64,000 nt of DNA from Duganella sp. Root1480D1 (GTDB taxonomy: Bacteria > Pseudomonadota > Gammaproteobacteria > Burkholderiales > Burkholderiaceae_D), in NCBI RefSeq assembly GCF_001427305.1, contig NZ_LMFZ01000023.1, positions 78,349-142,348 of the forward strand, in the 5' to 3' direction. The notes beneath the pieces were generated by a model. The model worked only from the letters and a program-made list of their open reading frames with translations, made no database searches and was not told where the DNA came from. Positions within the stretch are counted from its first letter, which is position 1; every line of letters begins with the position of its first letter. Shown piece by piece: positions 1 to 8,262 of this stretch. The position numbers and the translations under genes are program-made.

Positions 1-480
1 GCGCAGCACTTTCACGCCCCAGTTGGCGGCCGATTCGTCAATCGCATTCACCACCGTGGAGTTGATGTGGTCGCGCTCTTCGAATGTCTTGTCCAGCTCC
101 ATGCGGCCAATCACGGAACGCAGCGTGGTCTGCGCCAATTGCGTGATCGCGGCGATGTAGTTGGACGAGCCGTAAGAGGCGCGCATCGCGTCCGTCACCT
201 GGAAGTACAGGATGCCGTCCACCTGCAACTGCGTATTGTCCTTGGTGATGCAAACCTGCGAAGGCACGTCCAGCGGGATTTCCTTCAGCACGTGCTTGTA
301 GGCGATGCGGTCAATGAAGGGCACCACGATATTCAGGCCCGGGCCGAGCGTAGCATGGTATTTGCCAAGCCGTTCCACCACCCACGCGTGCTGCTGCGGC
401 ACCACGTTGATGGTCTTGAATACGAACACCAGCGCGACGATAAAGACGACCAGCGTGACTGTGCCAAAACTGATTTCCAT
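1..480 (-). CDS. SPFH/band 7 (stomatin-like, QmcA type) membrane protein, C-terminus cut off by window edge
   Basis: The frame starts at ATG 480 and is open to the window edge, giving the first 160 residues. An N-terminal membrane segment (about residues 4-22, hydrophobic V/I/L/F) is followed by the start of an SPFH domain: a VVERLGKY-type block, LGPGLNIVVPFIDRI, and DVPSQVCITKDN. These are typical of stomatin/QmcA proteins, which oligomerise at the inner membrane. The NfeD-like gene lies immediately upstream with 13 bases between them, and SPFH-NfeD pairs are a well-known operon in which the two proteins are thought to act together in membrane quality control. The exact substrate is not predictable from sequence. 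The rest of the gene lies outside the window. Confidence 0.9.
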   Translation of the reverse strand, partial: MEISFGTVTLVVFIVALVFVFKTINVVPQQHAWVVERLGKYHATLGPGLNIVVPFIDRIAYKHVLKEIPLDVPSQVCITKDNTQLQVDGILYFQVTDAMRASYGSSNYIAAITQLAQTTLRSVIGRMELDKTFEERDHINSTVVNAIDESAANWGVKVLR

Positions 481-493
481 TCACTTCTCCTTG

Positions 494-913
494 TTATGCG
501 CCGACGATCAGCCGGCTGCCGCGAATTTCGCGGATCCTGAATACGCCTGGTGCCGCCATCTCGCCGGGCGCCAGTTCTACGTCCCACATGGCGCCGCGGT
601 ACATCACGCGCGCGGCGCCGCCCTGCCAGGCCGGCACGTTGACGGTCTGGCCGATGTCCAGGTTGACGTCCGGGTTGGCCGACGCCGGTGGCTGCGCAGT
701 CTTGCCAAAGCGGCTGCGGCGCAGCAGCACGGTCGCAATTGCCGCTACGATGGCCGCCACCAGCATCTGTCCCGGCATATCGACGCGCGCCAGCGAAGTC
801 AGTGCGCCGGCACCCATGCCGATGGCGATCATCAGCAGGTAGAAGGTGCCGCTAAACAGTTCGAGGATGACCAGCACGCCTGCACTGATCGCCCACAACA
901 TCCAATCCGCCAT
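494..913 (-). CDS. NfeD-like membrane protein, short form
   Basis: This 139-residue protein has three hydrophobic segments (about residues 3-20, 23-37 and 45-62), then a soluble C-terminal part from about residue 80 that fits the OB-fold of NfeD proteins. It lacks the ClpP-like protease domain of long NfeD proteins, so it is the short form. I chose ATG 913 because GGAGG sits 8 bases upstream. A longer frame reaches 967 but would start inside the ppsA terminator hairpin. It is followed directly by the SPFH gene, its usual partner. Confidence 0.85.
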   Translation of the reverse strand: MADWMLWAISAGVLVILELFSGTFYLLMIAIGMGAGALTSLARVDMPGQMLVAAIVAAIATVLLRRSRFGKTAQPPASANPDVNLDIGQTVNVPAWQGGAARVMYRGAMWDVELAPGEMAAPGVFRIREIRGSRLIVGA

Positions 914-929
914 CACAACCTCCAAAAGT

Positions 930-962
930 AAAAAACCCCCGTCGCCGATAAGGCCACGGGGG
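930..962 (-). terminator. Rho-independent terminator of ppsA
   Basis: Read on the minus strand, CCCCCGT pairs with ACGGGGG, with an inner GCC/GGC, and is followed by TTTTTT. It lies just after the ppsA stop codon and before the NfeD ribosome binding site, so it separates ppsA from the SPFH-NfeD pair. Confidence 0.85.
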
Positions 963-983
963 TTCAAGCCGCTTATCGGCGGT

Positions 984-3410
984 TTATTGTTGCATTTCTG
1001 CCAGCTTCTGCCAAGTGTCGATGACCGAGTCCGGATTCAGGGACATGGTCTCGATACCTTGCTGCATCAGCCACACGGCCAGTTCCGGGTGGTCGGAAGG
1101 ACCCTGGCCGCAGATGCCGATGTACTTGTTCAGTTTGATACAGGCCGAAATGGCCATGCCCAGCAGCGCCCGCACGGCAGGATCGCGTTCGTCGAAGTCG
1201 GCTGCCAGCAGCTCCATGCCGGAGTCGCGGTCCAGGCCCAGGGTCAGCTGGGTCAGGTCGTTGGAACCGATCGAGAAGCCGTCGAAGTGCTGCAGGAACT
1301 GCTCCGCCAGCACGGCGTTGGAAGGCACTTCGCACATCATGATCACGCGCAGGCCGTTCTCGCCGCGTTTCAGGCCGTTCTTGGCCAGCAGCCCGACCAC
1401 TTTTTCGGCCTGGCCCAGGGTACGCACGAATGGCACCATGATTTCGACGTTGGTCAGGCCCATTTCTTCGCGCACGCGCTTCATCGCGACGCATTCCATT
1501 TCGAATGCGGCGGCGAAGTCTTCGGACAGGTAGCGCGCGGCGCCGCGGAAGCCCAGCATCGGGTTTTCTTCGTCCGGCTCGTAGCGCGAACCGCCGATCA
1601 GCTTCTTGTACTCGTTCGACTTGAAGTCGGACAGGCGCACAATCACTTTCTTCGGCCAGAAGGCCGCAGCGATGGTTGCGATGCCCTCGGCCAGCTTGTC
1701 GATGTAGAACTGCTTCGGCGAAGCGTGGCCGCGAGCGACCGATTCCACTGCCTTCTTCAGGTCGGCGTCGATGTTCGGGTATTCCAGGATCGCTTTCGGG
1801 TGCACACCAATATTGTTATTGATGATGAACTCGAGGCGGGCCAGGCCCACGCCGTTGTTCGGCACGGACTGGAAGTCGAAAGCCAGCTGCGGGTTACCCA
1901 CGTTCAGCATGATCTTGGTCTTGATCGGTGGCAGTTCGCCGCGCGACACTTCGGAAATTTCGGTTTCCAGCAGGCCGTCGTAGATCTTGCCTTCGTCGCC
2001 TTCGGCGCAGGAAACGGTCACGAAAGTGCCGTCTTTCAGCACGTCGGTCGCGTCGCCGCAACCCACCACTGCCGGCACACCCAGTTCACGCGCGATGATC
2101 GCTGCGTGGCAGGTACGGCCGCCGCGGTTGGTGACAATGGCGGACGCGCGCTTCATCACCGGTTCCCAGTTCGGGTCGGTCATGTCGGCTACCAGCACGT
2201 CGCCCGGCTGCACGCGCTCCATTTCGCTTGGATCGCGGATGACGCGCACGGGGCCGGCGCCAATCTTCTGGCCGATTGCACGGCCGGAGGTCAGCACGGT
2301 GCCGCTCGACTTCAGCTTGAAGCGCTGCTGCGAGTCGGTGGCTTTCTGCTGCGATTTGACGGTTTCAGGACGGGCCTGCAGGATGTACAGCTTGCCGTCG
2401 CGGCCATCTTTACCCCACTCGATGTCCATCGGACGACCGTAGTGCTTTTCGATGATCATGGCGTACTTGGCCAGTTCAACGATTTCCGCGTCCACCAGCG
2501 AGTAGCGGTTGCGCATTTCGATCGGCACGTCGACGGTCTTCACGGAACGGCCAGCCTTGGCTTCGTTGGTGAATTCCATCTTGATCAGCTTGGAGCCGAT
2601 ATTGCGGCGGATCACGGCGGACTTGCCCTGCTCCAGCATTGGCTTGTGAACGTAGAATTCGTCCGGGTTCACGGCGCCCTGCACCACGGTTTCGCCCAGG
2701 CCATAGCTGGAGGTGATGAAGACCACATCCTTGAAGCCAGATTCGGTATCGATGGTAAACATCACGCCCGATGCGCCCGTGTCCGAACGCACCATGCGCT
2801 GCACGCCGGCCGACAGCGCCACTTCTGCGTGGGTGAAGCCCTTGTGCACGCGGTAGGAGATGGCGCGGTCGTTGTACAGGGATGCGAACACGTGCTTCAT
2901 GGCTTCCAGCACGTTGTCGATGCCGACCACGTTCAGGAAGGACTCCTGCTGGCCTGCGAAGGATGCGTCAGGCAGGTCTTCCGCGGTGGCGGAGGAGCGC
3001 ACTGCGAATGACACTTCGGTGCTGGAGTCTGCGACCAGTTTGTCGTAGAAGGTGCGGATTTCGGCTTCCAGGCGTGGCTGGAACGGGGTGTCGACGATCC
3101 ATTGGCGGATTTCGGCGCCCGATGCTGCCAGGGCGCGGACGTCGTCGACATTCAGGTGTTCAAGGCGGTCAGCGATGCGCTGGGCCAGCGATGGGCCACC
3201 GTCAACGCTGTGCGACAGGAAGTCGCGGAAGGCCTGGGCGGTGGTAGCGAAGCCGCCAGGCACACGCACGCCGGCGCCAGCCAGCTGGGAGATCATCTCG
3301 CCCAGCGACGCGTTCTTGCCGCCGACGGATTCGACATCCGTCATGCGCAAATTCTCGAACGAGGCAACGTACACCCCGTCGGATTGCTCCTTCAATGCTG
3401 CGTTAGTCAT
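984..3410 (-). CDS. ppsA: Phosphoenolpyruvate synthase
   Basis: This 808-residue protein converts pyruvate and ATP to phosphoenolpyruvate, AMP and phosphate in gluconeogenesis. Domains in order are the N-terminal ATP-grasp (PPDK_N, about residues 20-370; VRSSATAEDLPDASFAGQQ), the swivelling phosphohistidine domain with GGRTCHAAI (His435), and the C-terminal TIM-barrel PEP-binding domain with GSNDLTQLTLGLDRDSG and GICGQGPSD (catalytic Cys767). The length is normal for the family. ATG 3410 is preceded by AAGGTG about 7 bases upstream. It is divergent from ppsR, whose product switches this enzyme on and off by phosphorylation of a residue near the catalytic His. A strong terminator follows. Confidence 0.98.
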   Translation of the reverse strand: MTNAALKEQSDGVYVASFENLRMTDVESVGGKNASLGEMISQLAGAGVRVPGGFATTAQAFRDFLSHSVDGGPSLAQRIADRLEHLNVDDVRALAASGAEIRQWIVDTPFQPRLEAEIRTFYDKLVADSSTEVSFAVRSSATAEDLPDASFAGQQESFLNVVGIDNVLEAMKHVFASLYNDRAISYRVHKGFTHAEVALSAGVQRMVRSDTGASGVMFTIDTESGFKDVVFITSSYGLGETVVQGAVNPDEFYVHKPMLEQGKSAVIRRNIGSKLIKMEFTNEAKAGRSVKTVDVPIEMRNRYSLVDAEIVELAKYAMIIEKHYGRPMDIEWGKDGRDGKLYILQARPETVKSQQKATDSQQRFKLKSSGTVLTSGRAIGQKIGAGPVRVIRDPSEMERVQPGDVLVADMTDPNWEPVMKRASAIVTNRGGRTCHAAIIARELGVPAVVGCGDATDVLKDGTFVTVSCAEGDEGKIYDGLLETEISEVSRGELPPIKTKIMLNVGNPQLAFDFQSVPNNGVGLARLEFIINNNIGVHPKAILEYPNIDADLKKAVESVARGHASPKQFYIDKLAEGIATIAAAFWPKKVIVRLSDFKSNEYKKLIGGSRYEPDEENPMLGFRGAARYLSEDFAAAFEMECVAMKRVREEMGLTNVEIMVPFVRTLGQAEKVVGLLAKNGLKRGENGLRVIMMCEVPSNAVLAEQFLQHFDGFSIGSNDLTQLTLGLDRDSGMELLAADFDERDPAVRALLGMAISACIKLNKYIGICGQGPSDHPELAVWLMQQGIETMSLNPDSVIDTWQKLAEMQQ

Positions 3411-3563
3411 AAAGACACCTTTTTGATGATAAAAATCTTTACGCAGGCATGCTTGGCATCGTTCTTGTCATTCTTGGCGCCGTGCAGCACAATCTTACCG
3501 TTGGCAAGCATTTTACAGCCTGCGCAGCAAATTGACGATTCATCCATTGGAAAAGCACTTTTG

Positions 3564-4409
3564 ATGCCACAAGATCAACGTTTATTGCCGGCGTCCAGCC
3601 GCACCGTCTTTTTTGTCTCTGACGGCACTGGCATCACCGCCGAAACCTTCGGCCATTCGGTGCTGACGCAGTTCGACCTGCGCTTCCGCCAGATCCGCCT
3701 GCCCTTCATCGATACCTGCGACAAGGCTTATGATGCAGTGCGCAAAATTAACGAAGTCGGAGCCGAGGATGGCGCCAAGCCGATCGTGTTTTCGACCCTG
3801 GTGAAGGCAGAGCTGTCGGAAGTCATCCAGCGCGCCAATGCCATGCATATGGACTTGATACAGACCTTCGTGGCGCCGCTGGAACAGGAATTGGGCGTCA
3901 AGTCGACCCACACCATCGGCCGTTCCCACAATGTGGTGGACAGCGAGGAATACAAGAACCGCATCGAGGCGATCAACTTCTCGCTGGCGCACGATGATGG
4001 TCAGTCCAACAAGAACCTGTCGTCGGCGGACGTCATCCTGGTTGGCGTGTCGCGCTCGGGCAAAACCCCTACTTCGCTGTACCTGGCCATGCAATACGGC
4101 GTCAAAGCGGCCAATTACCCGTTGATTCCGGACGATTTCGAGCGCGGCAAGCTGCCGTCGGCGCTGTATGCCTATAAATCGAAGATTTTCGGCCTGAGCA
4201 TCGAGCCGCAGCGCCTGTCCGAGATCCGTAACGAGCGCCGCGCCGGTTCCAAATACGCTTCGCTGGAAAACTGCCGCTATGAGGTCAACGAGGCGGAGGC
4301 CATGATGCGCCGCGAAGGCATCCGCTGGCTGTCGTCCACGACCAAGTCGATCGAAGAGATTTCGACCACCATCCTGCAGGAAATCAAGCCGAATCGCTCG
4401 GTTTACTGA
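3564..4409 (+). CDS. ppsR: PEP synthase regulatory protein (bifunctional kinase/pyrophosphorylase, DUF299)
   Basis: This 281-residue DUF299 protein is a serine/threonine kinase that uses ADP and a Pi-dependent pyrophosphorylase. In characterised homologues it inactivates and reactivates PEP synthase. Visible hallmarks are VFFVSDGTGITAETFGHS near the N-terminus, the P-loop-like GVSRSGKT (residues 161-168), and the YEVNEAEAMMRREGIRWL block near the C-terminus. ATG 3564 is the start that begins just before the conserved N-terminal block. The frame is open further upstream but that part runs through the ppsA 5' region. The gene is divergent from its target ppsA, with 153 bases between them for both promoters. 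It ends 3 bases before the convergent EAL gene. Confidence 0.97.
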   Translation: MPQDQRLLPASSRTVFFVSDGTGITAETFGHSVLTQFDLRFRQIRLPFIDTCDKAYDAVRKINEVGAEDGAKPIVFSTLVKAELSEVIQRANAMHMDLIQTFVAPLEQELGVKSTHTIGRSHNVVDSEEYKNRIEAINFSLAHDDGQSNKNLSSADVILVGVSRSGKTPTSLYLAMQYGVKAANYPLIPDDFERGKLPSALYAYKSKIFGLSIEPQRLSEIRNERRAGSKYASLENCRYEVNEAEAMMRREGIRWLSSTTKSIEEISTTILQEIKPNRSVY

Positions 4410-4412
4410 CCG

Positions 4413-5621
4413 TCAGAAGAAGCTTTTCCAGTCGTGGAGCCAGCCGGGAATATCAACTACCGGCATCGGGTTGGCAATATAGAAGCCCTGGGCGTAGTCG
4501 CAGCCCAGGCTTTGCAGGAAGTCCCAGTCCGCCCTGGTTTCGACACCGACCGCACAAGCGTGGCGCGACAGGCTGCGGGCCAGCCCAAGGCAGGACTTCA
4601 ATACGGTACCAATGGGACGCTTGCGCGAAGCGCCGTCCACGAAACTGGGATCGATCTTCAGTTCCGAGAACGGAATGGCGGCCAGCAGTTGCAGGTTGGA
4701 GCGCCCGGTGCCGTAGTCATCGATCGCCAGCCCGAATCCCATCATCCGCAGGCGCAGCAGGCGCTCCAGGAAATGGGGGTTGGTGGTCAGCACCGAGGCT
4801 TCCGTGATCTCGAACGTAACGTAATCGGACAGGATGCGGTAGCGTTCCAGGCAGGCCGTGATCCGGGCGATGAATTGCGGATGCGCCAGCGTGCCCGGAT
4901 CCACATTCACCGAAAACGAAATCGGAATGCCCTTGTCATGCAGGCTGCGGCAGGCCGCGACCGACTTCTCGATCATGCTCCAGTCGAGAAAATCGATGCG
5001 CCGCACGCTTTCCAGCACCGGCACAAATGCCGACGGGCCAAGCACGCCATACTCGGGGTGGCGCCAACGGGCGAACATTTCCAGCCCCACCACAGCCCCG
5101 GTCTCCAGCTCGATCTCGGGCTGGGCAAAGGGATCGAATTGGCGCCCCTGCAGTCCGCCCTCCACTTCGGCAAAGGTGAATTCAGGATGCTGCGGGCCGG
5201 GATCCGGCTCGCCGGAAGGTTCCCGGTAGTTGGCAATCAGCTCCTGCAGCCTGGCCGAGGTGATGGCCTTGATCGAACTGCCCAGGATGTCAAGCCCGTA
5301 AGCTTCAGCCATGGTTTCGACCGAGAACAGCACGTCCGCGCTTTCGGAGGCCAGGATAATGATGCCGGCCCGGCAGTCGATTTCAGCCAGGCGCCGGATG
5401 ACCTCCAGGCCGTCCATACCCGGCAGCGCCAGGTCCATCACGGCGATGTTGGCGGGTGGGATCAGGCCGATTTCCAGCAAGCGCAGCGCGCCCAGGCCGT
5501 CGGATGCCGGGGTGACGTGCTGCGCGCCCAGGTGGCGCAGCATGCCGACCAATAGCTCACGCTGGACGGGTTCGCCCTCGGCGACCAGGAAGTGCAAGTT
5601 TGCAATTTCCATAACGCCCAT
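4413..5621 (-). CDS. Response regulator with degenerate EAL domain
   Basis: This 402-residue protein has a receiver domain (residues about 8-130; phosphoacceptor Asp63 in VMDLALPGMDG) and a C-terminal EAL domain (about 160-400). EAL proteins hydrolyse cyclic di-GMP. Most metal and substrate residues are present: E181 (written EMF rather than EAL), N239, E274, D301-D302, K322, E361 and Q378. The general-base glutamate of the AEGVE motif is Val358 (AVGVE), checked at the codon (GTC). The receiver acidic pair is also altered (VAEGEP for VDDEP). It is therefore probably a cyclic di-GMP-binding or protein-binding module rather than an active phosphodiesterase. No kinase gene is adjacent. The start could be M1 or M4. 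Confidence 0.9.
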   Translation of the reverse strand: MGVMEIANLHFLVAEGEPVQRELLVGMLRHLGAQHVTPASDGLGALRLLEIGLIPPANIAVMDLALPGMDGLEVIRRLAEIDCRAGIIILASESADVLFSVETMAEAYGLDILGSSIKAITSARLQELIANYREPSGEPDPGPQHPEFTFAEVEGGLQGRQFDPFAQPEIELETGAVVGLEMFARWRHPEYGVLGPSAFVPVLESVRRIDFLDWSMIEKSVAACRSLHDKGIPISFSVNVDPGTLAHPQFIARITACLERYRILSDYVTFEITEASVLTTNPHFLERLLRLRMMGFGLAIDDYGTGRSNLQLLAAIPFSELKIDPSFVDGASRKRPIGTVLKSCLGLARSLSRHACAVGVETRADWDFLQSLGCDYAQGFYIANPMPVVDIPGWLHDWKSFF

Positions 5622-5640
5622 TCCAGCATGGTTAGTTTTA

Positions 5641-6426
5641 TTAAGTCAGATTTTGCCTTACTTGTTCGAAAAAGCATACTGCCGCGCACGCGGCGACATT
5701 CAGCGATTCGACTTTCCCCAGGTGCGGCACGATGACGCGATGGGTAGCGTTGCTTAAAAGCGCGTCGGACACGCCCTGCCCTTCGTGGCCGAAGATCCAG
5801 GCGACCGGGCGTTTCAGGTCAAGCTGGTAAAGCTGTTCGGCCGCGTAGCCGCTGGTCGCCAGGGTGGCGATCTGGGCGCCCTGCACCAGTTGCTCCAGGT
5901 CGACGTTCTCGTAAATATCCAGCACAAAGTGCGCGCCCATGGCAGCGCGCAGTACTTTCGGCGACCAGCAGAAAGCTGTGCCGGGGGCGCAATACACTTC
6001 CTTCACGCCTGCCGCGGCGGCGCTGCGCAGGATGGAGCCGACATTGCCCGGGTCCTGCACGTTGTCCAGCAGGACGGCGTTCACGGCCAGCGCCTGCGGC
6101 ACGTCCTTCTGCGGGGTCGCGATCAGGAACATCAGGCCGACACCGTGCTCCACCTGGCTGACCGCATGGTAAAGCTGGTCGGTCAGGCACAGCACGTGGG
6201 CATGCTCCGCTTCCAGGCGGGCGATGATGGCGGCGACTTCAGGGTTCTGCAGCGCGCCTTCAGCCACAATGGCTTGCTCGGGGTGGCCGCGCAACTCGAT
6301 CCAGGTTTCGCACAGGTGCACGCCATCCAGCAGGCTGCGGCCGGCCTTGCGGCGCGCTTGCGAGTTGGTGGCCAGCTTGGACAGCTCCTTGTATTGCGCG
6401 TTGTCGCGCGAAGTAATGTGCTTCAC
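5641..6426 (-). CDS. TrmH/SpoU-family RNA 2'-O-methyltransferase
   Basis: This 261-residue SPOUT methyltransferase has all three SpoU motifs: NVQDPGNVGSILRSA (residues 122-136), GHEGQGVS (213-220) and VESLNVAACA (239-248), which form the knotted S-adenosylmethionine site. An N-terminal part (residues 1-100; SRDNAQYKELSKL, then GRSLLDGVHL) resembles the L30e-like substrate-binding domain of rRNA methyltransferases of the RlmB or TsnR type. Such enzymes methylate a 2'-hydroxyl in rRNA or tRNA; the exact target cannot be told from sequence. Its ATG overlaps the rnhB stop by 4 bases, so the two are translationally coupled at the end of the lpx-rnhB run. Confidence 0.93.
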   Translation of the reverse strand: MKHITSRDNAQYKELSKLATNSQARRKAGRSLLDGVHLCETWIELRGHPEQAIVAEGALQNPEVAAIIARLEAEHAHVLCLTDQLYHAVSQVEHGVGLMFLIATPQKDVPQALAVNAVLLDNVQDPGNVGSILRSAAAAGVKEVYCAPGTAFCWSPKVLRAAMGAHFVLDIYENVDLEQLVQGAQIATLATSGYAAEQLYQLDLKRPVAWIFGHEGQGVSDALLSNATHRVIVPHLGKVESLNVAACAAVCFFEQVRQNLT

Positions 6427-7040
6427 AGGTCGCGCTCCAGGACTTCACGCACCGGAGCAAAGCTGCGCCGGTGCACCGGCGATGCGCCATGCTCGCGCAA
6501 GCGCTCCAGGTGCAGTGCAGTGCCATAGCCTTTGTGCTGGTCGAAGCCGTATTGCGGGTACTTCTTGTGCAGTTTGACCAGGGCCGCGTCGCGCGCGGTC
6601 TTGGCCAGGATCGAGGCGGCGGAAATGGACTCGATCTTGTCGTCGCCTTCCACAATGGCGATGCTCTGGATGCGCATCACCGGGCACTTGTTGCCGTCGA
6701 TGAGGGCCAGGGTGGGTATGGTTTGCAGGGCATACACGGCGCGTTTCATCGCCAGCAGGCTGGCCTGCAAGATGTTCAGGCGGTCGATTTCTTCCTCCGA
6801 AGCCTTGGCCACGGCCCAGGCGATCGCGTGCTCACGGATCAATGGCGCCAGCTCGTCGCGGCGCGCTTCGTTGAGCTTCTTGGAATCACGCAGGCCGGCA
6901 ATCGGGCGGTTGCGGTCCAGGATCACGGCCGCAGCAAACACCGGCCCGGCCAAAGGACCGCGCCCCGCCTCATCGACGCCGCAAATGATCTCGTCGAGCG
7001 AGTAAGGAAGGTCATCGAAAAGACCGGATTGTTGGACCAT
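6423..7040 (-). CDS. rnhB: Ribonuclease HII
   Basis: This 205-residue enzyme removes RNA from RNA-DNA hybrids and misincorporated ribonucleotides. The metal-binding acidic residues are visible: D23 and E24 in GVDEAGRGPLAGP, D115 in LALIDGNK, and D133 in the EGDDKIESISAASILAK block. The length is normal. It sits after lpxB, a common arrangement in proteobacteria, and overlaps the downstream methyltransferase gene by 4 bases. A strong hairpin lies in the 67-base gap between lpxB and this gene. Confidence 0.97.
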   Translation of the reverse strand: MVQQSGLFDDLPYSLDEIICGVDEAGRGPLAGPVFAAAVILDRNRPIAGLRDSKKLNEARRDELAPLIREHAIAWAVAKASEEEIDRLNILQASLLAMKRAVYALQTIPTLALIDGNKCPVMRIQSIAIVEGDDKIESISAASILAKTARDAALVKLHKKYPQYGFDQHKGYGTALHLERLREHGASPVHRRSFAPVREVLERDL

Positions 7041-7067
7041 TGCTCAATTCTTTCTACTGTCCAGTTC

Positions 7068-7103
7068 GTGTCACACCATGGGGTCACACCCCAGGTGTGA
7101 CAC
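7068..7103. repeat. Perfect inverted repeat (10 + 5 bp hairpin) between lpxB and rnhB
   Basis: GTGTCACACC (7068-7077) and GGTGTGACAC (7094-7103) are exact inverted arms. Inside them TGGGG and CCCCA also pair around a TCACA loop, leaving one bulged A. There is no T-run on either strand, so it is not a standard terminator. It resembles the short palindromic GGGGTCACACCCC-type elements scattered between genes in Oxalobacteraceae (from memory). It may instead be a processing or mRNA-stability hairpin inside the operon. Confidence 0.7.
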
Positions 7104-7107
7104 GGGC

Positions 7108-8262
7108 TTATCTGTTGATCACCTTAAGGACTGCTGCGGCGCCTTCTTCGGCGCTGTTGCGCAGCAGGCTGTAATGCATGTCGGTGAAGCGCTGCACCAG
7201 TCGCAGGCGATGCGGCACGTCACTCAGTTGTTGCCACATGGCGTCGGCCAGCGTCTCGGCAGTGGCTGAGTTCTGCAGCATTTCCGGCACCAGGAATTCG
7301 CGCGCCAGGATGTTCGGCAAGCCGATCCAGGGCTGGTAGCCCATATGCTTCATGATATGCCAGGATGCGGCCATCATCTTGTAGGCGATCACCATCGGCT
7401 TTTTGTACAGTGCCACTTCCAGCGATGCGGTGCCGGAAGCCACCAGCACGGCGTCGGCGGCGCAGATGGCGGTGTGCGACTGGCCATCGAGCAGCATCAG
7501 TTCCACGTCCTGCAGTCCAGCTTCTGCGATCAGCTCGAGGAAGTACTTGCGCTGCTTTTCGCCGGCCATCGGCACCACGAATTTCAGCGTGTGGTCGCGC
7601 TGCAGCAGCAGCCTGCAGGCGCCGATGAAGGCGGCCGTATTGTATTTCAGTTCCGCCATGCGGCTGCCCGGCATGACGCAGACCACGTTGGCGTCTTCCG
7701 CCAGGCCGAGCTGGCGGCGTGCGGCCGCTTCGTCGGGCTGCAGCGGAATCACCTCGGCCAGCGGGTGGCCGACGTAGGTCACGGGCACGCCGGCTTTCTT
7801 GTAGATCTCTTCCTCGAACGGGAAGATCACCAGCATATGCGACACCGACTTGATGATTTTCTTGATGCGCCCGCCGCGCCAGGCCCAGATCTGCGGTCCG
7901 ATGTAATGCACGGTCGGGATGCCGGCGTCACGCAACTGCGCTTCCAGCCCCAGGTTGAAGCCCGGGTAATCGGCGCCGATAAAGCAGGCCGGCCGTTCGG
8001 CCAGCAACTGGTCGCGCAGTGTGTTCTGGATGCCTTTCAGCTCGCGGTAGCGGGGAATGATCTCGAACAGCCCGCGCACGGTCATCTTCTCGATCGGCCA
8101 TTGCGACTCGAAGCCATGTTCCATCATGGCCGGGCCGCCAATGCCGTGGAAGCGCGCTTCGGGCAGGTGCGGGCGCAGGCCGCCTAACAGACGGCCTGCC
8201 AGCAGGTCGCCGGACGGTTCGCCGGCAACGACTGCAATCGATACGTCAGCGGACGATGCCAC
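7108..8262 (-). CDS. lpxB: Lipid-A-disaccharide synthase
   Basis: This 384-residue GT19 glycosyltransferase joins UDP-diacylglucosamine and lipid X to make the lipid A disaccharide at the inner membrane. Recognisable family blocks are AGEPSGD (residues 13-19), FHGIGGPAMM, the YIGPQIWAWRGGRI block and the VMPGSRMAEL segment. The length is normal. Its start overlaps the end of lpxA by 17 bases, so the genes are coupled, in the lpxD-fabZ-lpxA-lpxB order usual in Gram-negative bacteria. Confidence 0.98.
   Translation of the reverse strand: MASSADVSIAVVAGEPSGDLLAGRLLGGLRPHLPEARFHGIGGPAMMEHGFESQWPIEKMTVRGLFEIIPRYRELKGIQNTLRDQLLAERPACFIGADYPGFNLGLEAQLRDAGIPTVHYIGPQIWAWRGGRIKKIIKSVSHMLVIFPFEEEIYKKAGVPVTYVGHPLAEVIPLQPDEAAARRQLGLAEDANVVCVMPGSRMAELKYNTAAFIGACRLLLQRDHTLKFVVPMAGEKQRKYFLELIAEAGLQDVELMLLDGQSHTAICAADAVLVASGTASLEVALYKKPMVIAYKMMAASWHIMKHMGYQPWIGLPNILAREFLVPEMLQNSATAETLADAMWQQLSDVPHRLRLVQRFTDMHYSLLRNSAEEGAAAVLKVINR

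Noticed and set aside
846..3011. A 721-residue open frame on the plus strand opposite ppsA
   Set aside because: It is the antisense shadow of ppsA; composition is His/Gln/Val-rich and no motif is present.
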